DNA of 64,000 bases, taken from Mesostigma viride (Eukaryota > Streptophyta > Mesostigmatophyceae > Mesostigmatales > Mesostigmataceae). Under the pieces are notes generated by a model. That model was not told the origin of the DNA and ran no database searches. It worked only from the letters and a program-made list of their open reading frames with translations. Shown here piece by piece: positions 46,667-58,742 of this stretch. Made by a program: the position numbers and the translations under genes. Numbering within the stretch: position 1 is the stretch's first letter; each line of letters begins with the position of its first letter. Where the stretch lies: the NCBI GenBank assembly GCA_009746045.1, contig RPFO01000016.1:761895-825894 (forward strand), in the 5' to 3' direction.

Positions 46667-48784
46667 CAACGCAGTACAACGCAGTGGGAAAAATGAGAGC
46701 CCTTCACAACATGACGCAACGCCACGAGCCCCATAAACGGGGCCATAGTGAGCTTGGAGGGTCAAAACGTTGAAAATAGGTGTTGTATAAGTTATACAGA
46801 GAAGCCACGAGCCACGAGCCACGAGATAGCCATGGCTGACGGCGGAGCTCATAACTTTCACGTTTGAGCACCGAATTTAGCCGTGAATATCACAATCGAT
46901 GCGTCTTTCTACGACGCACATGCTGATATAATTTTCCGACGCTATTACGCAATATACGATGAGCAAACGTCTCTCGACGCAACGCAGCCTGGCGGCTGCG
47001 CTCGGCAATGCAAATACGCCTGCAGCTTCGGCTGCAGCTTCGCCCACCGGCCCAGATGGCAACGGTGACACTAGTCGTGCACTGGTGCTCGCCCAGCCTC
47101 CCGGGCTTGCCTCGCCATCTGCATCGCCTGATCCTAAGCGCAGTCGCTCTGCTGAGCCGCCCTGGGAAGAGACCTCCTTCGACGTCAACAGCTCCGGCTT
47201 CTGGCAACGCAGCCCCAGTTGGTTCATGGAAGACGTGTTTCACGGCAATCACGCCTCGCTTCTAGCCCTGTGCGTGTACCTCACGTCCCACAACCGCGGC
47301 CGCGGGCCTGGTAATGGCCAGCTTGTCGACCCCGCCGAGACTCTCCCCGTCCTTCCCCGCATGAGTCGCCCCAAGCTCCAACGCTTCGCCCTCTGCTCCC
47401 TTGTTGGACGCTCCGAAGCCGAGATCTGGGCTCCCAAACCGCCCCCCTCCACCTTCCCCACCGAAGCCACCATCCGCACCCTCCTCAAGGAAGCTTTCGA
47501 GCAGCACGTGACCCCTCTTGCCGCAGATGTGGCGGCAATTGGTGGCACGCTGGCTGCTGAGCTTCCCACCATCCCCACCGCCACCGCCACCCTCCTCGCC
47601 TCCACCCCCCCCCCCCTCCGCCTCCACCGACTCCATCACCGCCCAGCTCCGCGACATCGACCAGCGCCTCAAGGATAATGCAATCGCTATCGAGGTCTTG
47701 CAGAACACGGCAGGCCTCACCGCCCAGGCAGTGAAGGACATTGCCGCCAAGCCAGCCTCGGCTGGCCCGGCCGGCGATGCTCCTCCCATCACGACCTGGG
47801 CGGACATGCTTAAGCAACATACCACCTCCACCACCTCCGCCGTCGCAGCCCAGCTCCAGCGGCAGACGCTTGACCTCCGCGAGGAGGCCGAGCTCGCCAA
47901 GCGCAGCCTCAACGCCATACTCAAGAACTTGGACATGGAAGAAGGTGAGAATTCCGAGAAGCTTGCACGTGCGTTTGAGAGCAAAATCCTTGCACGCATG
48001 GGCCTTCTTGGTGAGATCAAGCTGACCGCCCACCGCCTCCCCCGCGCGCGGGGTAAGGCAGGGGCGCCTCCGCTTCTTCTCATCTTTGATAGCCCAGCGG
48101 ACAAGATTTCGTTTCTCAGACGCCGCAAGCGGCTCGCGAATACTCCCTTCACCGTGGACGACGACTTGACCCTGGCACAGCAACAACGGCGACGGGAGCT
48201 ATGGCCGACCTACACCCAGCTCCGGCAGACCAAGGCGGGCCAGCCGGTGTACTGGAAGGGGGCGGCCATCTACGTCGGCCACAAGCCCTGGCAAGCGACC
48301 CCCTCGACCACCGCGGCCCCAGCAACTCCAGCCCCAGCCTAGGGGAATACAGCAGTAGTGTAGAATAGTTAGACAGTGGCCTTGTACATGCCCGCCTACT
48401 ACAGGCACTATACCAGCTTAGGCCTAGCCTTTTTAGTCATGTCCATGTGTGCCTATGATGAGCCACACTCCAGACGATGCCTAGTTTTATTTAGTAATGC
48501 TGTGCCCATGCAGAGAGCTGCTCTCTGCTGAGATGCCACGCTCTAGTTTTTGTATAGCCATGATGATCTTCCCCCTCACAGGCATGCTCCCCCCCTTACC
48601 CGGGCATAGCGTGATAGACCATGAGGGTGCGGGTGCCCTGGTGCACCTAGAGCAGGGGTAGCTTACATTCCCACCCTTGCATGAAGTAGCCTAGAATGTA
48701 TTAAAAGCCATATGCCCCTTCTCAGGGCTATGTGCTACATCTACTCCCAACGGAGTGATGTTGATAATTAATTAATTAATTAAT
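46667..48784 (+). mobile_element. ORF1-only retroelement with 3' tail
   Basis: ORF1 (46959-48342) is followed by 350 bp of 3' untranslated sequence, attaaaagccatat, a tatgtgctacat box, hairpin 48743-48756 (ACTCC-CAAC-GGAGT) and a (TTAA)n tail at 48764-48784. There is no room for ORF2. The upstream border is uncertain; 46667 is only where the previous insertion ends. The layout resembles the ORF1-only HAL1 elements known from mammals, by architecture only. Confidence 0.65.
46959..48342 (+). CDS. Retrotransposon ORF1 protein (frameshifted)
   Basis: ATG at 46959 starts a protein of about 460 residues if one frame change is allowed at the 12-C run 47605-47616. The N-terminal half is Ala/Pro rich with LAQPPGLASPSASPDPKR. 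The C-terminal half has helices rich in E/A/Q, then PLLLIFDSPADKISFLRRRK (RRM-like RNA-binding fold of L1-type ORF1 proteins), VDDDLTLAQQQRRRELWP and PVYWKGAAIYV, matching the C-terminal domain order of that class. It probably binds element RNA and forms a ribonucleoprotein. No reverse transcriptase frame follows; the 3' region and tail come directly after. Confidence 0.75.
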
Positions 48785-51629
48785 AAGTTATACAGCACCA
48801 AACATGCATCAAACATCATGGCTGGATGACCTAATATGACTGAATCAGGCAGCCATAGCCAAAGCATCATCCACTCTCACAACGTGTTGAGCACATTGGC
48901 TCACACCCAACAGTTTTGTCCTCAATTGAGGACAGTGCAATGCTGTTAATAACTCTCACACACAAAAAAAATTAAATATGGGGCTTTGAACCATGATCAT
49001 TTATGATGTGTTTGAGAGTTCCAATGCTTAACATCATCCATATGCGCGCATTTCCTATTTAATTATGAATTGTTACGTGCAGGGGGGCCTGCATCGGCAA
49101 CCAAGGAAACCCTCCACTATAATGCACGAGAGAATGAGACACAAAGACCATGCTTCCAAGGACCACAAGCGGTCACCAAACCCATAGGACACCTCCCTAA
49201 CATGTGGCAGCCACCCCGGGGCTGCCCATGCTTGGCCACCCCACGGACAGCTATGGCATATGGCCAGGAACCCGATACGGGCAACTGCACTTGGCAGAGC
49301 ACTAGGAAAGCTAGCTATGCCAAACTAGGGTAAGGACAGGTTTTCAGTGGCCGAGTAAGGTCCTAGGTCTTCGTAGGACGCTTAGGTGACACCATGGTGC
49401 TTTAGCACCCTAAGTAGAGCCATGCATGCAATATAAAGGGCTCATTATAGGTATCGCAAAGACGAAGAGCCTATCACAGCAGCAGAATGCCAACATGACA
49501 AGGTCAACTCCTCTACCTAGCTCCCTCTAGAAAAAGGGTTATATGTCAGAAACCAAATAGGCAAGATCCCAGAAAGCCTGGGAAAAAATTTCAGCAACAA
49601 GGCAGCAACAAGAAACTATCCACACGTACGCTTACCATAGCAAGCAAGGCATTGCTTCTAACGCCAGCGTTGGCCATGCAGATAACGATTACCTTTGCAT
49701 TGACGGAACGGAAGGAAAAAACGGTGGCCAGCTAACACTCGCCTCTCCCCATTCAACAGCGGCATGAAAATGAAGGGGCTGGGCATAATACACCATCGAA
49801 ATCATACAATGTAATCGAATAACAACCTACGACATGTGTTGTCGTAATTTATATGAAGAAACGGATGCGGATGATGTCCGGAGACGGCTTCTCGACGTGC
49901 TCCCAGCCGGCCAGATGCGCGGAAAGGCTCGAAAATTATAAAAGAAAGCATGGGGACGCGCGGGCAGCACCTAGCCTTGCGGCAAATGAAATCTATGGCT
50001 CGCGCCCACCGCCGTCGTCGCCAGGCGCAACGACGATCTGACGACATAAAAACTGGGTATATTTAACGCTTCCAGCCGCCCAAAATACTTGTACCCAGAA
50101 CTCGCCCTTGAACCCGAAAGCGTAACAATACCCACCCTCACGGTATCCGCTGCTAATGTCAAGAAAAAAGCGCGCATCACAGAGCAGTATACCGGCTTGT
50201 CATGCAATCTACGTCGCCTCCCGTTTTTCTGCAAACTAGACAAATTCCGTTCATCAAAGAATTTTTTAGAGAATCAAAAGCGATTGCCCCCCAAAAACAG
50301 CTTGGGCGGAAGCTCTAGATGTCGATCTATAATTCTGTCTTGGTCCGGGGCAAAACGATCGCCTGTATAGTTCAGGCAAGCCTCGGACCTGGCTCGACCC
50401 CATAGCCGCAATTTGCGGGAACACACGCACGCATTGCAACGTTCCCACCAAAATAGGTACTTTTCTCCACCACATAATTTACAGGTACGGACGGGTCCTG
50501 TCGACCCCAGTACCGCGCCGCGCCGGGTACCGAGTCCATTTTCGCGGGAAAAGGGTCAGATGACCGTTGGGACCAAGGTTTCGCGCCAATACCTGCTGCT
50601 GAAGGTGCTGTCCTTATTGGGAGGATTTTGTCCTCAATTGAGGACATGTGAGTTTGGGGCAACATGCCTCGTGGGAACGGAGGTGCTGGGTTGTCATTCC
50701 ATAACGCGTGCAATACTGAAAGAAAAAGGCACGTGTCAGTAATGCAAGGCTTGGATATAGGTTGAGTGATCCATGAGCTTACATGCAGGCAAAGATGACG
50801 CTGGAATGCATGCTAGCAAATGGTGGCAAGATGCTAACAACACATGATTATACACCATGATTATGGGCACCTAGCTGATCTTCTTGCACAATCAACGCAG
50901 TATAAACCATGCATCAACATCCAATCCTCACGATATATGCACGGCTTGACGATGTATACAGCACCTAAATACTGCACCGGCACAACTGCAACCTGCTATG
51001 GCTGACATGCAAGCAACGTCGAGTAGGATGGCGGTCTTAGAGAGGCTGGGCGCAGAGGTCGGTAGAAATAAGCGGAAAACTGGCAGAAACTAGGTAGAAA
51101 CACGATATACTTACGCCTGCAAGCACTATTGAGCCAGTGGCAGAGGCCATTTCCAGGAAAATACAGCATACCGGGTAGCAATAGCCACGGTCATGCCTTA
51201 CGCTATTTGCAGGCACCATCATGCGCCCGGAGCTACCCAATAAAAGTCTGCAAAAATCTCGGTTTAGCCGAGAGTCCGGGCGTTCGGAATGAATAAACAT
51301 GTGTTAAGAAGTCGAAACACCATGGAAATTATACCAATTAAGCATGGTGCCGCAGCAGACCCGCCGAGTCTTGACGTAATAATATGCATGCCGGTGTTCA
51401 GGGTTTCCGCATGAAAGTTGGGTGAGAAACTGGAAAAAACTACGTTTCCTTTGCCCCTGCATGCTAGTACCTCAACAAACTCGTAGAAACCTAATTATCA
51501 ACCTTTGAACGCATCATCATGGTCGTGCCACCCAACAGCCACTGAAATTCGCGCGAAAACTGGCGAGATCTACCTGCCGCCATCGCCCCGTCGTCTTCAC
51601 CTTCGTCCCGCGAAAATGCCTGATTTCAG
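48785..51629. other. No gene seen; paired palindromes
   Basis: Only short frames. The 18-bp palindrome tgtcctcaattgaggaca occurs perfectly at 48917-48934 and at 50629-50646. Flanking sequences differ, so I cannot tell whether the pair bounds an element. Confidence 0.5.
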
Positions 51630-53076
51630 TGGTACATATTTGTTTGCAGCTAGCTAAATTAATTAATAATATTTGTTTGCAGCTAGCTGTCACAAAAAAA
51701 ATACCAAAAATACCAGGATTTTTTCTTGAATTCTATGAGATGTTTCTGACCTATGTTGAAAGTTTCAGACCAAAAATCGCATGTTTAATAGGTTTGCCAC
51801 GTGTCAGATTACAACGCGATACATCGCGTTCTAACCCTACAACGCGATGTATCGCGTTGTAAAAAAACACGGGTTAATTAACTGAGGTGTGAACCCAAAT
51901 TAAGGTGTTAAGTTACCATAATAACTAGCGACCCCCATGCAGCCCTGCTGATGGACCGCTGTGTCTGCTCTACGCCCGGCCGCGCTGAGGACTGGACGGA
52001 CGCCGAGCGCGAGCGGAACCGGTGCCGACATGAGTACCTGGCGGCCCTGGACGCCCGTGCGGACCTCGACGCGCTGGAGCCGGAATTAAGGGTGCTCGAT
52101 CCCAACGCCGCCATTTTTGCGGGCTTAATTGCGGCCCGCGCTCCGTTGCTGGCGGCCAGGCACCTGCCGGTCATGCCCCGCCGCCGCCCCGGCCCGCTCG
52201 ATCTACCGGCCGCCAGGACCCCAAGGTCTTGGCCGCCCGACACCGCCTCAAGCGTAACCGGGACCCGCTGCAGAAACGGGTGCTCAAGGCCGCCCTTGTG
52301 GAGGCCTGAGAGCACGCTCAGGATATGCAGAGGCGGCCTCAGTGCATCGCAGAATCATGCCAAGGCCTGCCGAAACGAGGAAAGAGCTGGAAAAGGAGCT
52401 GGCACAGCTTCCCAGCGCCCAGCCCAACCCTCTCGCCCTCGCCATTGTTCAGCCCGGACAGGCTTACCCGCCAAACCCTCGCCAAGCGCCTCGCCTGAAC
52501 CCAAGAAACCATGCCACGATCGCCACAAATGGAGCCAATACTTGCCCGGCGACGGAATGTTCTCCCTCGTCGAGTGGCAGAGACTGTCGCCGCAGGAATG
52601 CGTCGAGGTTCTCGAGTTCCTCGTACAGGAACGGAAGCTCTTCGTGGCCATGAAGGGGGGCGCGGCTATCGACTACCGCGACACGTCCTGGCTCTACCAG
52701 TTTGACGAACCAAGCCAACGCCTGTTTATCTTGACCAGCCACTACCAGCGCAGCGTCGGCGACATCACCAGAGCGATCAACGCCAGCCTCGCACAGCCGG
52801 CGCTGCCCCATCGGCTCCCTCCCTCTGCAAGGATGACATCCGCGCAGTGCTGGAGGAGCACGTGACCTGGCCGCTGGCCGAGAAGCTGACATCGCTGAAC
52901 ACCACGCTCAACACGGTGGAAGCCCGGGTCTCCAACGTGGAAACCAAGGTCGTCCACAAGCTACAACCCCAGTTCACGGCGCTACACACCGCGGCGCAGG
53001 CTTCGGAAACGCATGCTGCACTTGTCTCTCGCCTTAATAACCAGGTGCATGGAGGGCAAGTGTGGCGTGCTCCTGA

Positions 53077-53576
53077 AGAAGGCCGGGCCCACTTCAAATG
53101 TTCCGAAAAGTGTGACACTTTTTGTCGTTTTTTTGACTTTTTCGACGATCGTCACTGTGCAGAGTGATTCGTCGTGCGAAATCGTGCGAAATTGTGCGAA
53201 ATTTGCTGAAATCGTGTGAAATTAGCTGAAATCGTGCGAATTTGTGCGAAATTTGCTGAAATTGTGCGAAATTTCATGTGAAAAATGTCGACGGTAAAAA
53301 ATTTTGATGTGCACAACGTGTGTGAATTCATGCGAAATTTTGTCAAACGTCACTCCCCAAAACGACCCTTGGTTGAAATCCATGCGAAATTGTGCGAAAT
53401 CATGCAAAATTGTGCGAAATCGTGCGAAATCGTGCGAAAATGTGTGAAAATTTTGCGAAAATCACGCGAAAATCACGCGAACTCGTGCGAAATTTTATTT
53501 TTTTTTGCGAAAATAGCGAAAAAGTGTCACACACTTGGCTTGGACGGCGGAACATTTGAAGTGGGCCCGGCCAGAA
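53077..53576. mobile_element. MITE with 25-bp TIRs and AGAA duplication
   Basis: Element 53081-53572 (492 bp). Both ends carry the same perfect 25-bp inverted repeat starting ggccgggcccacttcaaatg; the similarity continues inward with aagtgtgacactttt-like words. The flanking 4-mers agaa (53077-53080 and 53573-53576) are a target duplication. The interior is built of gtgcgaaat words in many variants and has no transposase. A 4-bp duplication does not fix the superfamily. Confidence 0.88.
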
Positions 53577-54414
53577 GCTTGAGGCCATCACCGCCCACAT
53601 GCACCGAGGCCCTGGCCACACAGGTCCCCAAGATAGCGGAGCAGACGGCCACCATTGCATCCCAGCCACCCCGGCAGGATGCTGGCGACCTCCCGCCGCT
53701 CTCCTACGCGGACCTGCTGCGGTCAGCGACCGCCTCCACCACCAACGCCATCGCCACAAAGCTCCAGGAGCTGGAGGACCACCGCCAGGCCCAGCAACGG
53801 GAGGTCACCGACCGCGCTCGCCGCGAGTGCCGAGTGGTGCTACGTTGCTTCCCCCAGAAGCCAGGTGAGACGTCAACCTCCCTAAGTTGCTGACGAGCTC
53901 AAGAACCAGCTTCTTACCCTCATGGGCCTGGTAGGTGAGGTAGAACTGCGTGGGTGCCACCGCCTTCCCCACTCACGGGACAAGGCGGCTCCCCCACCAT
54001 GCAGTCCTACTCACCTTCCCCTCCCCTGAGGATAAGCAGCGGTTCCTCTCTCGTCGCAAGCGGTTGCACGACCTCACCTGGACGCTGGATGACGACCTCA
54101 CCCCCGCTCAGCAACAGCAGCGACGCGACCTGTGGCCGGAATACCTCCGCCATATAAGCAGGACCCCCAGAAGCCCAAGGTGTACTGGAGGGGCGGGGAC
54201 CTGATGATCAACCACGTACAAGATGTGGATCGACGCCCCCAGCGGGCTAGAATAGCAATAGCCCTAGCTCAGTTGTAACCATTGGCGTCACTGCCGCTAA
54301 GGCAGCCATGCCTAGAATGTTGCCTAGCTGTGCCAACACACCTATAGTCACGTGCCGCCAACGCACGGTACACAACCAGCCATAGCCTTAGCCTAGTCCT
54401 AGTACAGCCATGCT

Positions 54415-55748
54415 ACGCCCTGCAGTGAACAGCCATACGGCGTATAATACGCCGTATGGCGCGTATTATACGCCATACGCAAGATTTCCGTATGGGTATG
54501 GGAAAAAAAATACGCACTGCGTATGGTTTGCGTATTTTTTGCGTATTGCGTATTTTTTGCGTATTTTTTGCGTATTTTTTGCGTATGAACCGCGTTCGAA
54601 GTAGCTTCTGGCATCATTTTGGACGGCAGTGGAGCCGGAACTAGACTGTATCTAGGCGACCTGGAACTCCGCGACAAATAAACGACATGCAGGTGCCAAG
54701 CTGGCCGTGCATGTACGACTGTACGTGCATTGCTGCAGATTGCTGCGTGTCGGACTAGGGTCTAGGAGACGAAGGACGAGGAAATTAGGTGACGAAGTTA
54801 TGTTGTCTGCCAACAAGGGCGCGCATCTGGCACCTAACATTTAATCGTAGCACAATTGACATCCAGGCACCATGGCTAGCGACGGTGATGGTGTGGGTCT
54901 ATGGAACACGATGATGACTGGGCCGACGAGATGCAGGCCGTATTCGAGACTGTCTGGACACACATCGTGAAAGAACAGACTCTCAACAAGAAAGGGCAGC
55001 CGACAGGTAACTACAAGCTAAGTGACGTGCACACTTTTGGATGCAGAATTCTCGGGTTCTACCACCCGAGCAAGGCTAGCACCCGCCATATCATGGGCGC
55101 TACGTACGCGAAGGAGGCAAGAGTGAGCGAGTGCAAGAGGCCGCCGGAGGCATTACGTCGCAGGCTGCGGGGTATTTGGTGTGACTCGCGATGCACATAA
55201 ATGCCTTATTTAGCCATGCAGGCTGCTGCTAGCCAGCCACCGTACCATATGTGTTAATGGTTTAGGGAAGCTGGGTCGGGTTGCTGGCATGCATGGTATC
55301 CTGCACGCTAGCCACATTGTTGGCAGCCCGTATGGATTCTTGCTTCATGTAGATCAATATTGCATGGTGGCCTACCACGAGTAGGCAAGATGTCTGTTTC
55401 TGGCACAATGTCTTATTACTTTTGGCAAGTTGGCCGACTGACCGTGTGCTATTTACAGACATTATTAATAACAACAGATGTACAATGCTTGTATTTGTAG
55501 GCATGCAGCGACGGCAACGGCAATATTATGTGATGATGTGTTAAATAAAGGCAAGTGGTGTTGCAAGAACACACAAAAAACATGCCTGATTGCTCAGAAT
55601 GTTGAAGAACCCCCTGAACCATGCAAAAAACAGCATTTTCAAGAGTCCCCGTATGGTTTGCGTATTATACCCCGTATGGCGTATTATACACCATACACAA
55701 GGGCCCCGTATGGCTGCGTATTGCGTATGGCTGTTCACTGACGCCCTG
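54415..55748. mobile_element. hAT-like element with perfect 8-bp duplication
   Basis: Element 54423-55740 (1318 bp) with perfect 17-bp inverted termini cagtgaacagccatacg and identical 8-bp flanks acgccctg at 54415-54422 and 55741-55748. Subterminal zones are dense in cgtat/atacg words (54440-54595 and 55650-55735), as expected for transposase binding. No transposase core is present. It sits in the 3' region of the ORF1-only retroelement, so it is younger than that. Confidence 0.92.
54901..55200 (+). CDS. ORF inside hAT-like element
   Basis: About 99 residues, beginning MEHDDDWADEMQAVFETVW and continuing with a KLSDVHTFGCRILGFYHPSK stretch and an Arg-rich end. An ATG at 54872 in another frame lies just upstream, so the real start is uncertain. 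No family recognised. Given its position it may be a remnant of the N-terminal part of the element's transposase or a captured exon. Confidence 0.35.
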   Translation: MEHDDDWADEMQAVFETVWTHIVKEQTLNKKGQPTGNYKLSDVHTFGCRILGFYHPSKASTRHIMGATYAKEARVSECKRPPEALRRRLRGIWCDSRCT

Positions 55749-56049
55749 GCTATGTTCAGATTACTTGCCCACGCTATACTTGTTATGCTACGCTTACATG
55801 GGTCTTATTGCACCCACATGACTGCCGGATCGTTAGCGTGTCCGTTTAGCTAGCGCGCCCGAATGCAGCTGGGGCATGCCTTTGGCATGAAGGAGACTGG
55901 GGGTCTCTGCCCTTTCTCCTGTAGTGCACACACAGGGATTAAAAGCACTTCGGTGCTCCGTGACTCCCCAACGGGAGCACGAGTTTAATTAATTAATTAA
56001 TTAATTAATTAATTAATTAAGGCCTGCCAAGCTCGCAACCGGGGCACGG

Positions 56050-58140
56050 ACATGCATGTGGTACCACCTCGACCGGCTCGGCGGCCGGCGGCAGCGCACC
56101 CCGGTGGAGCACACCGGCGGGACGGCACGGCGCCGGTCAGCCTTGACCGCTGGTTGGCCCACAATGTTTCCTTGGCAGGTGGGGCTCGCGCCCCCCCCCC
56201 CCGCCGCTTAATTCACCCCGAGACGGCCGCCCGTCTCGGTGTTGCAGGACCCCCCCCGCCGCCGGCGCCCCCCTCCTCGGCCGCGGACTACCAAGTCCCC
56301 GCCTTGCAGGAGGGCTGCCTTGCCACCAACTACGTCCGGTCCACCCCTTGTCTTCACTTTGATGGAATTGGACGGCGCCCTTGCTCGCTTGCGGTACGAC
56401 GCGGCCGGGTCGATCGGTGCCGACCATCTTTCTGCTGAGCTGCTGAAGACCCCTGACCGGCCAGGCGGTCAGAGAGAGATCTTCTGCTGGCGTTCTGCAA
56501 CCGTGTCCTGCTCTCTGATGAGCCTCCGCCTGCTGAGTGGCAGAGTCACCGGGCCATCCGCGTCCACAATGCTGTACAAGAGGGGCGCTCTGCTGCTAGC
56601 TGACCCCGGTAACTATGCAGGGTGACAGTACGTCTGCCTCCAGAGCACCGCGCCCTGAAGGTCTTCATGCGCATGATGCTGCACCGGCTCCGCGCCGCGC
56701 TGGATCCACACCTGGGTGAGTCTCAGATATGGGTTTTCGCCGTGGTCGTAACACTGTCATTGCTGTATTTGTCGCGCGCCGGTTGATGGAGTTGTGTCGC
56801 CTTTGCCAATGATGGTCTGCCGCTGGTCTTCATTTTTGTCGACTATATCAAGGCCTTTGACACGGTCGATCCTCTGGGACTGGCTCTTTGGGCCGGCAAT
56901 CCGGCTAGAGTGCCGGGATCGGGTACCACCAGCGTTTATTGCTGCCATTCGTCGACTGTATGAGGGCTCACAGCTAGGCAGTAGTGTGGACTGCGGAAGG
57001 CACCACCCCACCATTCCCCCTTCACCACGGGGTGTGGCAAGGTTGTCTCCTGCATCCCCATATTATAGGCCTGTTCATTATTGTCATGGATCACGTCGAT
57101 CATCATGCGCCGGGCACGTGCGCGCTTTACTGCTCTTAAGGGGTTCGAGCCCGGCTTGGACATGATCCCTTAACGAGCGCGAGCACGGCGGGTTTGGCAC
57201 TGGCTACCGCCTGGCTGACCTGATTCAGTATGCGGACGACATGCACCACCCTCATCGCGCGCCTCGAGCACATTCAGACCTGGCTGGACTGTCTGGGCTT
57301 GGAGGTGAGGGCGGTGGGGTACGTTGGAGATTAGTGTCAAAACTGAGGCGATGGTGATTGGGGCCTCTGGACAGTCGCCGGCTCCTCTGCCGCGCCTGCT
57401 CGACGGGATGGAGGTCCCGTTCCGTGACCGCTTTAAACTGTTGGGGAGTATGCTCCCTGATACGTACCGCCGACGATGTGGACATCCGCATCGGCCTGGC
57501 CTGGGCCCGAGGCTCCGTTCGCTCAACACCTACTGGCGCTCGAAGGGCCTGGGCGAGCACCACAAGTGCATGCTCTTCAAGGTCCTCGTCCTCACGGTGC
57601 TCAGGTATGGCGCCGAGGCGTGGACACTCACGGACACACTGGCAGCTAAGCTCGACGGCACGGTTTACAGGATGCTCCTACAGGTCCTGAATGTAGGGTT
57701 TTCCCAGCGAAGGTCATCAGAGTCTTTGTATCAGGGTATGCCTAGTATTTCGGACGAGATTAGGCAGCGTAGAATAGCATTTGTAGGACACCTTGCTCGC
57801 ACCAGCCAGGTCGACACCGCCCTTGGTCTGGCCGGCCCCCAGCGGCTTGGCTAACCAGGGCGGCATATTTTGACCTGGCCTGGCCCCAAGGACATTCCCA
57901 GGAAGCTAGCTAGGTGAACCTGCATGCCAGGAACTACACCCAGATGTTGCTGGCCGATCTAGTGGTCCCAGCTCAGTTTGAACACCGCATCCACTCCCTC
58001 TCCCTTCTTTGGACTGCCATGCAGAACAAGAAGCGGTGGCAGAAGATTGTCCAGGCTCACACGCCAGCCCCTGTGGGCATGCAAGCCACCCCCACCCCAA
58101 GAGGAAGGGGCGTTTTGCTGAGTAGTGTAGTTAGGATTTC
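56050..58140 (+). pseudogene. LINE ORF2 reverse transcriptase, degenerate
   Basis: Reverse transcriptase motifs appear in order but in changing frames: GADHLSAELLK (56415-56450), a PEHRALKVFMRMML-like stretch (56640-56690), FVDYIKAFDTVD (motif A, about 56830-56870), QYADD (motif C, about 57228-57242), then the open frame 57324-57854 with LLDGMEVPFRDRFKLLGSML, VLTVLRYGAEAWTLTDTLA and ISDEIRQRRIAFVGHLAR. This is the order of non-LTR retrotransposon ORF2. Many frameshifts make it non-functional. It begins right after the (TTAA)n tail of the preceding element. Confidence 0.85.
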
Positions 58141-58175
58141 ATAGACTAGATAGCTTAGAGTTAGGTTAGTTCGAT

Positions 58176-58645
58176 TACACCCTCCGCATTGGTAGTTTTA
58201 ATTCAGTTTAGCCAAAAGGCCCTTCGGAATTAGACATTAGCGTTTTATTGGTTGATAGTGCTACTGTGTCCGCCCAATTAATTAATTATTAGTTTGTTTG
58301 TTTGGTTACCGAACAACCGTTGAACTGGCTGCGAAATTTAATAATTCTTTGTTTGTTGACTTTGTTCTGTATAACCCAGCCGGGTGCACTGCTCTTACGG
58401 CTAGGAAAAGCACATTTTTCAGCCAGAGATTTAATATTTCTTTGTTTGTTAGCGAGAAAGCTGCACACGTGACAGGAAAATAATATTTATTTACACTTTC
58501 TTTGTTTGTTTGGTAGCTTCAAAAACTACAGTTCACTACACTCGGGAATTAGTTAATTAAAATTCTTTTGTTTTATTTATCGTTTGCAGCTGGTCGGCGC
58601 CCAGCCTCATAATTATTTAGTAAAACTACCAATGCGGAGGGTGTA
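58176..58645. mobile_element. TA-flanked MITE in LINE 3' region
   Basis: Element 58178-58643 (466 bp) with perfect 23-bp inverted ends starting caccctccgcattggt, flanked by TA on both sides (58176-58177 and 58644-58645). The related LINE copy at 46555-46572 shows the empty site (gttcgatcacgcggcttc), which confirms the borders. TA duplication points to a Tc1/mariner-like element. The interior is AT-rich with repeated tttctttgtttgtt words and no transposase. Confidence 0.92.
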
Positions 58646-58742
58646 CGCGGCTTCCTCCACCTCCACCCCCCACCAAGGAATATGTGCTACATGATCTGAT
58701 TGATCTCCCCACGGAGGCATGTTATAATTTAATTTAATTTAA
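58646..58742 (+). mobile_element. LINE 3' end with (AATTT)n tail
   Basis: Continuation of the 56050-58140 LINE after the MITE: cggcttcctccacc, ggaatatgtgctacatg, hairpin CTCC-CCAC-GGAG (58705-58716) and the AATTT tail at 58725-58742. Same order as at 46565-46656. Confidence 0.88.

Larger units (their letters stand above)
51951..56020 (+). mobile_element. ORF1-only retroelement split by two transposons
   Basis: ORF1 N-terminal part at 52370-52865 (SPSASPEPKKPCHDRHKW, FLVQERKLFVA) and a coiled-coil part to 53040 are followed by a MITE (53081-53572). ORF1 resumes (53573-53890, LSYADLLRSATASTTNAIAT) and ends with DDDLTPAQQQQRRDLWPEY at about 54100-54160. The 3' region is cut by a hAT-like insert (54423-55740) and then runs to the hairpin CTCCC-CAAC-GGGAG (55964-55977) and a (TTAA)n tail (55985-56020). 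The ORF has additional frameshifts, so this copy is dead. The stretch at 51951-52330 codes an Arg/Ala/Glu-rich segment that I do not recognise. Confidence 0.7.
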
